Assembly (NCBI GenBank): GCA_938045585.1 | Contig: CALIAU010000007.1 | Coordinates: forward strand, 124,001-188,000 | From: an uncultured Saprospiraceae bacterium | GTDB taxonomy: Bacteria; Bacteroidota; Bacteroidia; Chitinophagales; Saprospiraceae | Direction of reading: 5' to 3' | Length of the DNA: 64,000 bases | In this document: piece after piece, positions 25,479 through 33,930 of the stretch | Position numbering within the stretch: the stretch's first letter is position 1 | Layout: each line of letters opens with the position of its first letter | The notes under the pieces: generated by a model | Databases searched by the model: none | What the model was told of the DNA's origin: nothing | What the model saw: only the letters and a program-made list of their open reading frames with translations | Position numbers and translations under genes: made by a program

Positions 25479-25514
25479 TAATCTAGCGTCTCGAATCTAA
25501 TATCTAGTGTCTCG
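25479..25514 (-). repeat. Heptad-word repeat, copy C (inverted)
   Basis: Read on the minus strand: GAGACACTA, GATATTA, GATTC, GAGACGCTA, GATTA, aligning with copy B in the same word order. It overlaps or abuts the end of prfA (stop at 25518). Confidence 0.7.
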
Positions 25515-25517
25515 AAA

Positions 25518-26588
25518 TTAAATGGAATCTGTAGACTGCATCTTCTCCGCATTCTCAGCAACCTGCAAAGCCTCAATGATTCCTCCAATGTCTCCTTCAA
25601 TTACCTTGTCAAGATTATAGAGTGTAAGTCCAATGCGGTGATCTGTTAATCTGTTTTGCGGAAAGTTGTACGTTCTAATTTTATCTGAACGATCTCCCGT
25701 TCCAACAAGCGATTTTCTACGTTCTTTTTGTTCTGCGTATTGTTTTTCTTTTTGTACTTCGCGCACTTTTACATACAGACGTTGCATGGCGATGTCTCTA
25801 TTTTTGTGCTGGGATCTACTATCTGTACTTTCTGCAGAAATTCCTGTAGGAAGGTGGGTAAAACGAACGCCTGATTCTGTTTTATTGACATGCTGTCCAC
25901 CTGCGCCACTTGCTCTAAAGGTATCCGTACGCAATTCATCCTTACGAATGTTTATGTCTTCCACATCAAAAATGGGAATTGCTGCAACGGTGGCTGCAGA
26001 GGTATGCACTCTACCCTGTGACTCTGTCTTTGGCACACGCTGGACTCTGTGCGCTCCCGATTCAAATTTTAATTTACCATAGACATCGTTGCCATACACC
26101 TCCAATACAATCTTATTATATCCACCTACAGAGCCTTCGTTAATGTCTACTGCTTCTGTTTTCCAGTTTTGTGATTCAAAATACTTCGTATACATTCTGT
26201 ATAGATCTCCTGCAAAAATACTTGCCTCGTCTCCCCCTGCTCCTGAACGAATTTCAAAGATGACATCCTTACTATCAATAGGGTCCTTTGGAATGATTAA
26301 TATTTTCACTTTTGCTTCCAGTTCTTCCAATGCGGGTTCTAGTGTTTCTAGTTCGGCTTTTGCCATCGCCTTCATTTCAGGATCCTCGTCTTTTTGCATT
26401 TCCTTTGCATCTGCAATATTTCCTATGATCGTTTTGTACTCATGATACGCTTCGACGACAGGTTGTAAGCCTTTATATTCCTTATTAATCTTGGTAAAGT
26501 TTTTCATATCAGAAATAATACTGGGGTCTGCCAGCCTTTCTTCTAATTGAATAAACTTATTATATATAGCTTCTAATTTATCTAACAT
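25518..26588 (-). CDS. prfA: Peptide chain release factor 1
   Basis: Recognises UAA and UAG and triggers peptide release. 356 residues. The GGQ catalytic loop lies in FRASGAGGQHVNKTESGVRF, and the codon-recognition domain and PCRF domain are intact (LFEIRSGAGGDEASIFAGDL-type stretch FEIRSGAGGDEASIFAGDLY). The anticodon-like tripeptide region follows the expected order (RVQRVPKTESQGRVHTSAAT). RF1 rather than RF2 because there is no internal frameshift and the PxT-type region fits RF1. The start is the ATG at 26588. Confidence 0.96.
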   Translation of the reverse strand: MLDKLEAIYNKFIQLEERLADPSIISDMKNFTKINKEYKGLQPVVEAYHEYKTIIGNIADAKEMQKDEDPEMKAMAKAELETLEPALEELEAKVKILIIPKDPIDSKDVIFEIRSGAGGDEASIFAGDLYRMYTKYFESQNWKTEAVDINEGSVGGYNKIVLEVYGNDVYGKLKFESGAHRVQRVPKTESQGRVHTSAATVAAIPIFDVEDINIRKDELRTDTFRASGAGGQHVNKTESGVRFTHLPTGISAESTDSRSQHKNRDIAMQRLYVKVREVQKEKQYAEQKERRKSLVGTGDRSDKIRTYNFPQNRLTDHRIGLTLYNLDKVIEGDIGGIIEALQVAENAEKMQSTDSI

Positions 26589-26714
26589 ATCTATTTACTT
26601 GCTGCAAAAATAATAGTTATAGCTGGTTATGGGCTATTTCGAAGTAAGAATGTTGGAATGTAAGCTTTAGTGGGTGCGTAAGGCCCTTTTCTATGTCTTT
26701 ATTATCTTCACTCT

Positions 26715-27626
26715 ATGCTGAATGATAAAATTAAATTTAGTAAAACCAGTCCTGAATTTTCACGTATAGTTACTGGTGTATGGAAATGGGGAACTTGGGG
26801 AGCTAAATTAGATATAGGAGATATTACGAAATTAATCGAAAGCTCGGTTCACTGTGGTGTCAGTAGCTTTGACCATGCTGATATATATGGTGACTATCTC
26901 GAAGAAGAGCGATTTGGTAGGGCACTCAAACAAAGCTCCGTTTCAAGGGATAAGATTGAAATTATAAGCAAGTGTGGTATTAAATTACTTACTCCCAATA
27001 GGCCTAGTCATAGCATGCACTCCTATAATACGACAAAGAAGCATATCCTACTCTCTGTTGATAATTCACTAAGGTCTTTAGGCATAGATTATTTGGATCT
27101 GCTCTTAATTCACAGGCCTAGTCCTTTGATGTCCCCAGAAATTATAGCGGAAGCCTTTGATACATTAAAACAGGCGGGTAAGGTGCGTTCCTTTGGCGTT
27201 TCTAACTTTACTCCAGAGCAATTTGAAACACAGCTGCATTTTACTGATCTCGTCACAAATCAAGTTGAAGTATCCTTAGCCAAATTGGGTGCGTTTAGAG
27301 ATGGTACTATTTTACAAAGCCAAAAACATGGCTTACGCCCAATGGCCTGGTCTCCTCTTGGTGGTGGAAGTTTGATGCGTGCGGCGCAAACAGAGCAGGA
27401 ACAGAGAATTGCTACGGTAGCTGAGGAGCTTTGTGCAAAATATGAATGCGAAAAATCCCAACTCTATATTGCTTTTTTATTAAATCACCCTGCAGGGATA
27501 GTGCCCATACTAGGTACCTCCAAAGCTCTTCGTATTGTATCCGCAACTAGGGCTGCAGAAATCATTCTGGAAAATGATGATTGGTTTCGCCTCTGGGTAG
27601 CTTCTACTGGCGAAGATTTGCCCTAG
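26715..27626 (+). CDS. Aldo/keto reductase (YdhF-like)
   Basis: 303-residue TIM-barrel NADPH-dependent oxidoreductase. Catalytic tetrad residues are visible in SSFDHADIYGDYLEEERFGR (Asp, Tyr), IISKCGIKL (Lys) and LDLLLIHRPSPLM (His). The cofactor region holds SNFTPEQFE, NQVEVSL, PMAWSPLGGGSLMRA and PILGTSKALRI. It most resembles the E. coli YdhF group by the HRPSPLM segment. Substrate unknown. It is divergent from prfA, with 126 bp between them. Confidence 0.93.
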   Translation: MLNDKIKFSKTSPEFSRIVTGVWKWGTWGAKLDIGDITKLIESSVHCGVSSFDHADIYGDYLEEERFGRALKQSSVSRDKIEIISKCGIKLLTPNRPSHSMHSYNTTKKHILLSVDNSLRSLGIDYLDLLLIHRPSPLMSPEIIAEAFDTLKQAGKVRSFGVSNFTPEQFETQLHFTDLVTNQVEVSLAKLGAFRDGTILQSQKHGLRPMAWSPLGGGSLMRAAQTEQEQRIATVAEELCAKYECEKSQLYIAFLLNHPAGIVPILGTSKALRIVSATRAAEIILENDDWFRLWVASTGEDLP

Positions 27627-27793
27627 TCTGTTTTGCTATAGCAAGAATAATAGAGAGATATTCTTTCTTTAATGCCTATTTCATATGTATTTAAGGCATA
27701 ATATGGCCTACAATTGCCTTTCTAGCTGAATTCATCAAATTCGACATTGATTTGGCATAGGTTTTGGATTAGAAGGAGTGAACTGAAATCGTT

Positions 27794-28375
27794 ATGAGTA
27801 GAAAGTTAACCCAAATCGCGTGTAGCTTAGGTGCTATACTTTGTTTCATATTTACTAGTTCATTTTCTGTGGAAACAGATTTTGACGCTATGCAATATAT
27901 AAACACATATAAAGATATCGCCATTGCAGAGATGCACAGAACAGGAATTCCAGCAAGTATTAAGCTTGCGCAAGGAATGCATGAGTCTCAGTATGGCAAG
28001 AGCAGATTAGCCACTAACGCAAACAATCACTTTGGTATAAAGTGTAAAAAGTATTGGACGGGAGGAAAGTTTTATCATAAAGATGACGACTATAAAAATG
28101 GAGAGTTAATAAATTCTTGCTTTCGGTCATATTCAAATGAAATTGATTCTTACATTGACCATAGTAATTTCTTAGTGCACAGTGAACGCTATGCTTCACT
28201 TTTTACACATGACAAAACGGACTACGAAAAGTGGGCCTATGGTTTAAAGGAGTGCGGATATGCGACAGATCTTCGCTATACCAAAAAACTAATACATAAG
28301 ATTGAAAAGTACAATTTAAGTCAATTTGATTGGAGCCCTAGTCCCTTTGGTTCTCTCGCTCCGGCAAGGTATTGA
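27794..28375 (+). CDS. Secreted glucosaminidase (FlgJ/LytD-like peptidoglycan hydrolase)
   Basis: 193 residues with a signal peptide (MSRKLTQIACSLGAILCFIF). The mannosyl-glycoprotein endo-beta-N-acetylglucosaminidase domain follows: YKDIAIAEMHRTGIPASIKL, AQGMHESQYGKSRLATNANN with the catalytic Glu, then HFGIKCKKYWTGGKFYHKDD and YASLFTHDKTDYEKWAYGLK. It cuts the glycan strand of peptidoglycan. No LysM or other anchor domain is present. It ends in a good terminator. Confidence 0.93.
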   Translation: MSRKLTQIACSLGAILCFIFTSSFSVETDFDAMQYINTYKDIAIAEMHRTGIPASIKLAQGMHESQYGKSRLATNANNHFGIKCKKYWTGGKFYHKDDDYKNGELINSCFRSYSNEIDSYIDHSNFLVHSERYASLFTHDKTDYEKWAYGLKECGYATDLRYTKKLIHKIEKYNLSQFDWSPSPFGSLAPARY

Positions 28376-28406
28376 TTTAATCAAAAATATTTATCCATAG
28401 CTTTAT

Positions 28407-28443
28407 AGGCAGTGGCAATAATGATTGCTCTGCCTGTTTTTTT
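28407..28443 (+). terminator. Intrinsic terminator after the glucosaminidase gene
   Basis: AGGCAG-TG-GCAAT pairs with ATTGC-T-CTGCCT across an AATG loop, followed by a run of T residues (28437-28443). Confidence 0.85.
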
Positions 28444-28592
28444 AAGATATGGTAAGAAAAATACATATATTGCAATATAAACCGACCTGGGCTGTCCATT
28501 GTTTTGAAGGCAATAAACCAATCTGAGGAATATGATGGAATCTTATTCTGAACCTAATTCTTCAAGACACGATGGCTTAGGTCCTTTTTTAT

Positions 28593-29651
28593 TTACTGAG
28601 GACCAGACAGAGTTTTCTCTTTTCTTCTCTTTAACGGATTCGCGTGTATCTCGTTGTGCACCTTTTTATTCCTAACAAGATCTACTGCCAAATTAATAGC
28701 AGAACGCATAGAACCTGGGTCTGCACTATTTCTCCCTGCTAAATCATATGCTGTTCCGTGATCAGGACTCGTCCGCACTACTGGTAGACCAGCTGTATAG
28801 TTAACTCCAGAGCCAAAGGATAGGGCTTTGAAAGGAACCAAGCCTTGGTCATGATACATAGCAAGAATTCCATCTACTTTTTTGAAATTGGAAGAGCCAA
28901 AAAAGCCATCTGCGGGATAGGGTCCCATGGCAAGAATTCCATTCTTTTTTGCTTCTATGATAACCGGCCTGATAAGTTTTTCTTCTTCGTCTCCAATAGC
29001 ACCGTCATCCCCTGCGTGTGGGTTTAGACCCAGCACTGCCATTGTCGGTTTTTCAATTCCAAAATCTTGTCGTAAGGTTCTATTTAAAAGCTTAAGCTTT
29101 GTTTTTATTCGATCTAGTGTGATTTTTTCTTTTAAAGAAAACAAGGGTTCGTGGTTAGTAACCAGTGCGACGCGTAGGGTGTCAGACACCATCATCATCA
29201 AGGAATTTTTTGTATCAAATTTTTCAGTTAAAAATTCAGTATGCCCTGGATGTTGAAAGCCGGCAAGTTGCATCGCCTTCTTGTGAATAGGTGCTGTCAC
29301 AATAGCATCGATTAAACCATTTTTTGCGTCTTCTGCTACACGGTCCAAAGCAATATGTGCAAATTTCCCGCCCTGCTCTGTAATAGCTCCTAATTCGATA
29401 TTTACCTCTTCATTCCAACAGTTAAGTACATTGGGTTTGTTTCTATATGCATTGTTAGCATCGCTTATTGTAGAAAATCCAAAGTCTACATTTTTTACAA
29501 TGTTTTTATGATACGCCATCACTTTGGAAGATCCATAAATGATAGGAATAATGTGTTGGGTAATTGGGTTTCCTGCTAGCGCTTTTATAATCACCTCGGG
29601 TCCAATTCCGTTCATGTCCCCTATTGTAATGCCTATTTTAACCTTATCCAT
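28593..29651 (-). CDS. pdxA: 4-hydroxythreonine-4-phosphate dehydrogenase
   Basis: NAD-dependent step of pyridoxal phosphate synthesis. 352 residues. Motifs: KVKIGITIGDMNGIGPEVII at the start, TAPIHKKAMQLAGFQHPGHT with metal-binding His, LGLNPHAGDDGAIGDEE with His and Asp, and AMYHDQGLVPFKALSFGSGV with the third metal His. LPVVRTSPDHGTAYDLAG closes the active site. The stop lies inside a GGTCC/GGACC stem. The divergent rsmA and pdxA genes are separated by only 79 bp; the pdxA-rsmA association is widespread in bacteria. Confidence 0.96.
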   Translation of the reverse strand: MDKVKIGITIGDMNGIGPEVIIKALAGNPITQHIIPIIYGSSKVMAYHKNIVKNVDFGFSTISDANNAYRNKPNVLNCWNEEVNIELGAITEQGGKFAHIALDRVAEDAKNGLIDAIVTAPIHKKAMQLAGFQHPGHTEFLTEKFDTKNSLMMMVSDTLRVALVTNHEPLFSLKEKITLDRIKTKLKLLNRTLRQDFGIEKPTMAVLGLNPHAGDDGAIGDEEEKLIRPVIIEAKKNGILAMGPYPADGFFGSSNFKKVDGILAMYHDQGLVPFKALSFGSGVNYTAGLPVVRTSPDHGTAYDLAGRNSADPGSMRSAINLAVDLVRNKKVHNEIHANPLKRRKEKTLSGPQ

Positions 29652-29730
29652 GATAATTCCTATACTTTTGCACGAAGATACGCTATCCCAAGGTGTTTTT
29701 TACTTTCTTAGCGATAATCATATATATACA

Positions 29731-30495
29731 TTGAAAGCAAAAAAGAAATATGGTCAACATTTCCTAAAAGACGATAGGATAACCGAGGAAATTGCGACAC
29801 AGATTGCCGAAGCAAACATCAACAGTCTACCCCTATTAGAAATTGGTCCAGGCAAGGGAGCACTTACGATGCGGCTAATTGGTAAAAAACAGAAGGTAAA
29901 CTGTGTTGAACTTGACCAGGATATGGTGGATCACCTAGAAAAGCAAAACCTAAACATTCAAATCATTCAGTCAGATGTCTTAGATATAAACCCCCATGAA
30001 ATCTTAGAGGGTAAGCCTTTTTTTCTTTGCGGCAATTATCCTTATAACATCTCCTCACAAATCTTATTTTGGATGCTTAGTGCTAGGGATATTATTCCAC
30101 TTATGGTGGGCATGTATCAGTATGAAGTAGCAGAAAGAATTCTTTCAAAACCAGGGAGTAGAAAATATGGTATCTTAAGCGTGCTCTGTCAAGCATATTA
30201 TGATTGCAGTTTTCTATTAGAGGTGCCGCCAGAATCATTTAATCCAGAACCTAGGGTAAATTCAGCTGTGATTAAATTGACACGCAATTCGACCAAAACT
30301 TTAGACTGTGATGAAAAGCAATTTAAACGTATTGTAAAAATGAGTTTTGGTCAGAGACGTAAAAAATTAAGTAATTCTTTAAAATCTTTATCCGAGGATA
30401 GAACTATTTTTGAAGATTCGATATTTAGTAAAAGACCTGAGCACTTATCCGTTCAGGATTTTGTAACAATAACACAGATCTTAAATCAAAACTAA
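29731..30495 (+). CDS. rsmA: 16S rRNA (adenine1518/1519-N6) dimethyltransferase
   Basis: KsgA-type enzyme that dimethylates two adenines in the 3' hairpin of 16S rRNA. I set the start at the TTG at 29731, giving (M)KAKKKYGQHFLKDD, 254 residues and the family start; the reading frame is open further upstream, but that part lies inside pdxA and looks unrelated. Motifs: LLEIGPGKGALTMRL (SAM), CVELDQDMVDHLE, FFLCGNYPYNISSQILF (NYPY active site), and the C-terminal MSFGQRRKKLSNSLKSL. It is followed one base later by a YqeY protein. Confidence 0.95.
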   Translation: MKAKKKYGQHFLKDDRITEEIATQIAEANINSLPLLEIGPGKGALTMRLIGKKQKVNCVELDQDMVDHLEKQNLNIQIIQSDVLDINPHEILEGKPFFLCGNYPYNISSQILFWMLSARDIIPLMVGMYQYEVAERILSKPGSRKYGILSVLCQAYYDCSFLLEVPPESFNPEPRVNSAVIKLTRNSTKTLDCDEKQFKRIVKMSFGQRRKKLSNSLKSLSEDRTIFEDSIFSKRPEHLSVQDFVTITQILNQN

Positions 30496-30496
30496 G

Positions 30497-30949
30497 ATGA
30501 CATTAGAAGAAAAAATTAACACAGACTTAAAGGCGGCGATGAAGTCAAAGGACAAGGTTGCTTTACGTGGAATTCGCGCGATCAAATCTGCAATCTTGCT
30601 CGCTAATACAGATGGCAGTGGTAAGGAACTCGATGAAGCAACAGGAATAAAGATTGTACAGAAATTAATTAAACAGAGGCAAGACTCTCTTGATATTTAC
30701 GAGAAGCAAGGACGAGAGGATTTAGCTGTTGTGGAACGTGAGGAAATAGAGATATTACAAGGGTATTTGCCTGAGCAAATGGACACAGAAGAGCTAGAAG
30801 CTGTTCTCAAAGAAATTATCACCCAAACTGGAGCAAGCTCTATGAAAGATATGGGCAAGGTTATGGGTATGGCTTCTGCGAAACTAGCTGGTAAGGCAGA
30901 TGGCAAAACGATTTCCACTACTGTCAAAAAATTACTTTCAGGGGCCTAA
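30497..30949 (+). CDS. GatB/YqeY domain protein
   Basis: 150 residues. The fold matches the tail domain of GatB, the amidotransferase subunit that binds tRNA: MTLEEKINTDLKAAMKSKDK, RGIRAIKSAILLANTDGSGK, RQDSLDIYEKQGREDLAVVE, EEIEILQGYLPEQMDTEELE and GKVMGMASAKLAGKADGKTI. A free-standing YqeY has no proven role; tRNA binding is suggested by the fold. It begins one base after the rsmA stop. Confidence 0.93.
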   Translation: MTLEEKINTDLKAAMKSKDKVALRGIRAIKSAILLANTDGSGKELDEATGIKIVQKLIKQRQDSLDIYEKQGREDLAVVEREEIEILQGYLPEQMDTEELEAVLKEIITQTGASSMKDMGKVMGMASAKLAGKADGKTISTTVKKLLSGA

Positions 30950-31008
30950 AAACCTTTACTTTATGGCTGTTTTTTATCATATATTAAAAAAGCCTTAACA
31001 GCTAAGAT

Positions 31009-31031
31009 GGAATGGATATGTCATTCCTTTT
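31009..31031 (+). terminator. Weak terminator-like hairpin between yqeY and the CFFCG pair
   Basis: GGAATG (31009-31014) pairs with CATTCC (31022-31027) across seven bases and is followed by TTTTG. Its place argues that the next gene starts at the ATG at 31048, not at 31012. Confidence 0.4.
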
Positions 31032-31047
31032 GTTATACCTTTATACT

Positions 31048-31494
31048 ATGAGGAAATTTATTTTGAAATTGAGTGTATTTTTTGTCCTTGGGTGTCTCAC
31101 ATTTTCTGTGCAGGCACAGGACAGTTGGCATATTCTAGCTCAGGTGGAAATGGATAAAAGTTTTGATCCTGAATTTGGCATTGAAACAATGATTCCTAAG
31201 ATAAGTGCTTCCACGAACGCCATGAATGGCCAACAGGTGGTCTTAAAGGGATACATTATTCCTCTCACAGGCAAGGTAGAGCAGAGTCATTTTATGTTTT
31301 CAAAATTTCCTCAAAATATGTGCTTCTTTTGCGGAAAGGCGGGACCAGAATCTGCAATTCAGGTCTTTATGAAAGATGGTAAAAAACTAGCTTTCACATC
31401 AGAAAAAATAGTTTTGGAAGGAAAACTAATTATTCATAATGACAACTCCAGTGGCCTTTTATACACTATGGAGGATGGAGAAATAATAAATTAA
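31048..31494 (+). CDS. Secreted CFFCG protein, tandem paralogue 1 (DUF3299-like)
   Basis: From the ATG at 31048, 148 residues with a signal peptide (MRKFILKLSVFFVLGCLTFS, then VQAQ). The mature domain has VVLKGYIIPLTGKVEQSHFM and the strong motif QNMCFFCGKAGPESAIQV (Cys92 and Cys95), then VLEGKLIIHNDNSSGLLYTM. The GYIIP core resembles DUF3299, an OB-fold-like periplasmic family; the CFFCG pair suggests a metal or disulphide. Function unknown. The ORF is open to 31012, but that extension spoils the signal peptide. Confidence 0.82.
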   Translation: MRKFILKLSVFFVLGCLTFSVQAQDSWHILAQVEMDKSFDPEFGIETMIPKISASTNAMNGQQVVLKGYIIPLTGKVEQSHFMFSKFPQNMCFFCGKAGPESAIQVFMKDGKKLAFTSEKIVLEGKLIIHNDNSSGLLYTMEDGEIIN

Positions 31495-31495
31495 T

Positions 31496-31948
31496 ATGAC
31501 TGTCTTACGCTACATACACGTTGCTCTTTTTTGTCTTTCTGTTGTTGCAGTATCTGCACAAGAGGCAAAAGAGCCGAGTCTATGGAAAACCTTGTCAAAG
31601 ATTACGTACAAGAAAGAGTATGACGAATTAATGGGTTTTAAAATCGACAAACCTGTTTTTAGTGATGCTATTAAGGACCTTTCTGAAAAAGAAGTTACTG
31701 TAAAGGGATATATAATTCCCGTTGAAGGGTATAAGTCTCACAACGAATTTATCTTATCTGCCTTCCCTTATAATATGTGTTTTTTCTGTGGCGGTGCTGG
31801 GCCAGAGACAGTAATGGAGGTAGAAGCCATTGAGGGTGTTGAGTACACGGCAGAACCTGTTATTCTTAAGGGAAAACTTATTTTGAACGCTGAAGACATA
31901 AACAGACTCATGTTTTTATTAAAGGATGCGGTGATCGTGGAAAAGTAA
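31496..31948 (+). CDS. Secreted CFFCG protein, tandem paralogue 2 (DUF3299-like)
   Basis: 150 residues, starting one base after its paralogue. Signal peptide MTVLRYIHVALFCLSVVAVS-AQ. The same core is present: VTVKGYIIPVEGYKSHNEFI, YNMCFFCGGAGPETVMEVEA (Cys95 and Cys98), and VILKGKLILNAEDINRLMFL. The two proteins share the CFFCG-AGPE block and the GYIIP strand but differ elsewhere, so the duplication is old. They probably work together, perhaps as a heterodimer; that is inference from the pairing only. Confidence 0.82.
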   Translation: MTVLRYIHVALFCLSVVAVSAQEAKEPSLWKTLSKITYKKEYDELMGFKIDKPVFSDAIKDLSEKEVTVKGYIIPVEGYKSHNEFILSAFPYNMCFFCGGAGPETVMEVEAIEGVEYTAEPVILKGKLILNAEDINRLMFLLKDAVIVEK

Positions 31949-32096
31949 TTCTCGCATTACGTACTTCTTCTTAGATTTCTAGACCCTCTTAGCCTGCCTC
32001 TTATCAAATACTTTGTCTATTTTCGCGGCATAAATTTCTACCATCAAACCAGACAACAATCATAACGATTCCGAAAAGGTTCTTGACTCCATCAAG

Positions 32097-33137
32097 ATGT
32101 CCAGGATTGTGGCGCCTGTACTAATAGGATTATTAGTCGTGGCCTATATGATGTGGAAGCAATTGGATGTGGATCAGTTTAAAGAAATTCCATGGACTAC
32201 GCTTACAATTTTTTGGATTGGGATGTCTATTTTTTTATATGTGCTTAGACATATGTTCTATGCATGGCGTCTTAAAATATTAACTGGAGATGCATTTACT
32301 TGGTCAAAGTGTGTTGAGCTAATTTTTATTTGGGAATTTTCGTCTGCGGTTTCTCCCAGCAGTATAGGTGGTTCTGCTGTTGCCTTATTTTTGCTGGCAC
32401 AGGAAAAAATAGGTGCTGCAAAAACAGTCTCTGTTATTTTATACACCATGGTATTGGATACGCTCTTCTTTTTGATATCTATACCTATACTAGTCTTCAC
32501 GATAGGACCTCACGTTATCAGGCCAGATCTGCTGGCTTTTGATCTATCCGAAAAATTTACCTTCTCACTTCTTATAATTTATATTTTTATTTTTTCCTAC
32601 GGCACCTTATTTTTTTATGGCTTGTTTTTTAGCCCAAATAAAATTCGTGATTTGCTCGTTTGGTTTTCTAAACGAAAGTTTCTTGTTCGTTGGAAAGACA
32701 ATCTAACTCAGATTGGTGATGATGTTGTTAAGACTGCTAAAGAAGTAAGCGAGGAAAACCTGATGTTCCATATAAAAAGTTTTGTTGCTACCATTGGTGC
32801 TTGGATTACACGTTTTCTAGCAATCAATTGTTTGATTATCGCATTAATTCCGGATACACCCTTAGATAGTTTTACTCAGTATTTATTGTACGGCCGTGCT
32901 GAGATAATGCATTCTATTACACAATTTAGTCCTACACCTGGTGGAGCCGGTGTGATGGAATATTTATTTGGTGGTTTTTTTACAGATTATATCCCTAAAG
33001 GAATTGCCTTTCTTGTTGCGCTTCTATGGAGAATAATCACCTATTATCCTTACTTGATTATTGGTGTAATTATAATACCAAATTGGATCAGAAAGGTGAT
33101 GAATAGACGAAGAATAGAAAAACTAGAAATGTCCTAG
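32097..33137 (+). CDS. Flippase-like UPF0104 (lysylphosphatidylglycerol synthetase-type) membrane protein
   Basis: 346 residues with about eight membrane helices. The family core is visible: WTTLTIFWIGMSIFLYVLRH, WEFSSAVSPSSIGGSAVALF, and the C-terminal FSPTPGGAGVMEYLFGG, which is the PGG-G-E signature. It matches the membrane domain of MprF and the AglD/UPF0104 proteins, linked to lipid flipping or glycolipid movement. No catalytic (aminoacyl-transfer) domain is attached. Substrate unknown. Confidence 0.88.
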   Translation: MSRIVAPVLIGLLVVAYMMWKQLDVDQFKEIPWTTLTIFWIGMSIFLYVLRHMFYAWRLKILTGDAFTWSKCVELIFIWEFSSAVSPSSIGGSAVALFLLAQEKIGAAKTVSVILYTMVLDTLFFLISIPILVFTIGPHVIRPDLLAFDLSEKFTFSLLIIYIFIFSYGTLFFYGLFFSPNKIRDLLVWFSKRKFLVRWKDNLTQIGDDVVKTAKEVSEENLMFHIKSFVATIGAWITRFLAINCLIIALIPDTPLDSFTQYLLYGRAEIMHSITQFSPTPGGAGVMEYLFGGFFTDYIPKGIAFLVALLWRIITYYPYLIIGVIIIPNWIRKVMNRRRIEKLEMS

Positions 33138-33189
33138 TACCCACAGCAGCAATAAATAAATCCTTACTTTTAGTTTCTAATAAACCTCT

Positions 33190-33930
33190 ATGAAATATTT
33201 AAAATGGCTTTTGGGTCTTATACTTGTCCTTATTGTTATTGCATTTTTGTTTTTACAAATAACAAATGAAGAAGAACCTGTTGGGTCAACGGGTTCAGAG
33301 GCTGATAACTTGGCTATGGAAATGCAAAAAGCATTAAACAAAGATGCCTTTGACAAACTCAACTTTCTTCAATGGACGTTCTTCAGGGGACAACATCATT
33401 ATCGTTGGGATAAGAAAAACAACATAGCAGAAATTTTATGGGATGACAATAAAGTTATTATGCAACTTGATTCACATCAGGGAGTCGCATTTCAAAACCA
33501 AGCTCCAGTCTTAGATACGATTCAACGTAACGCTCTTATCAATACTGCATGGAAATATTGGTGTAATGATTCCTTTTGGTTAATCGCTCCGTTTAAGGCT
33601 TTTGACCCTGGAACAAGCAGGAGCCTGGTCGAAGAAAACGGAAAAACAAAACTCAAGGTTACTTACACATCTGGTGGAGTAACTCCGGGCGATGTTTACT
33701 TATGGGAATTAGATGAAAGCAAAAAACCAATGGCTTGGAAAATGTGGACAAGCATTATTCCCAAAAAAGGATTTGAAACAACCTGGGAGAGATATATTAG
33801 CCTTCCAGGTGGTGCTTTGATTTCTACTCTACACAGCAATGCTCTAATAGACATGGAAATGAAAAACATAAAAGGTGCACATAGTTTAGCTGAACTGGGC
33901 TGGTTAGAAAATACATTTAAATACAAATAG
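33190..33930 (+). CDS. Membrane-anchored protein of unknown function
   Basis: 246 residues. One N-terminal membrane helix (MKYLKWLLGLILVLIVIAFLFL), then a mixed domain that should lie outside the cytoplasm: FLQWTFFRGQHHYRWDKKNN, KVIMQLDSHQGVAFQNQ, NTAWKYWCNDSFWLIAPFKA, TYTSGGVTPGDVYLWELDES and FETTWERYISLPGGALISTL. The aromatic-rich beta pattern resembles outer-membrane lipid-carrier-type folds, but I cannot name the family. Its stop is adjacent to the xth ATG with no gap. Confidence 0.78.
   Translation: MKYLKWLLGLILVLIVIAFLFLQITNEEEPVGSTGSEADNLAMEMQKALNKDAFDKLNFLQWTFFRGQHHYRWDKKNNIAEILWDDNKVIMQLDSHQGVAFQNQAPVLDTIQRNALINTAWKYWCNDSFWLIAPFKAFDPGTSRSLVEENGKTKLKVTYTSGGVTPGDVYLWELDESKKPMAWKMWTSIIPKKGFETTWERYISLPGGALISTLHSNALIDMEMKNIKGAHSLAELGWLENTFKYK

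Larger units (their letters stand above)
25176..25516. other. Gap between rpoN and prfA: repeats and one small gene
   Basis: This 342-bp gap holds heptad-word repeat B (25182-25220), a few reversed octad words with GAAACC/GGAAACC spacing (about 25253-25304), a 45-residue ORF on the minus strand, and inverted heptad-word copy C (25479-25514). I see no terminator with a clear stem and T-run. Confidence 0.6.

Noticed and set aside
20502-25514. CRISPR array hypothesis for the tandem words
   Set aside because: Units are 7-8 bp with no spacers, so they are not repeats of a CRISPR array, and no cas gene is in the window.
28532-28670. Small plus-strand frame beginning MMESYSEPNSSRHDG before and into pdxA
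   Set aside because: It crosses the pdxA stop and end on the opposite strand, has no family features and no upstream signal beyond the glucosaminidase terminator.
29539-29730. Long N-terminal extension of rsmA starting at 29539
   Set aside because: It would overlap pdxA by over 100 bp, and the translated part is antisense pdxA. RsmA homologues begin at the KYGQHFL segment.
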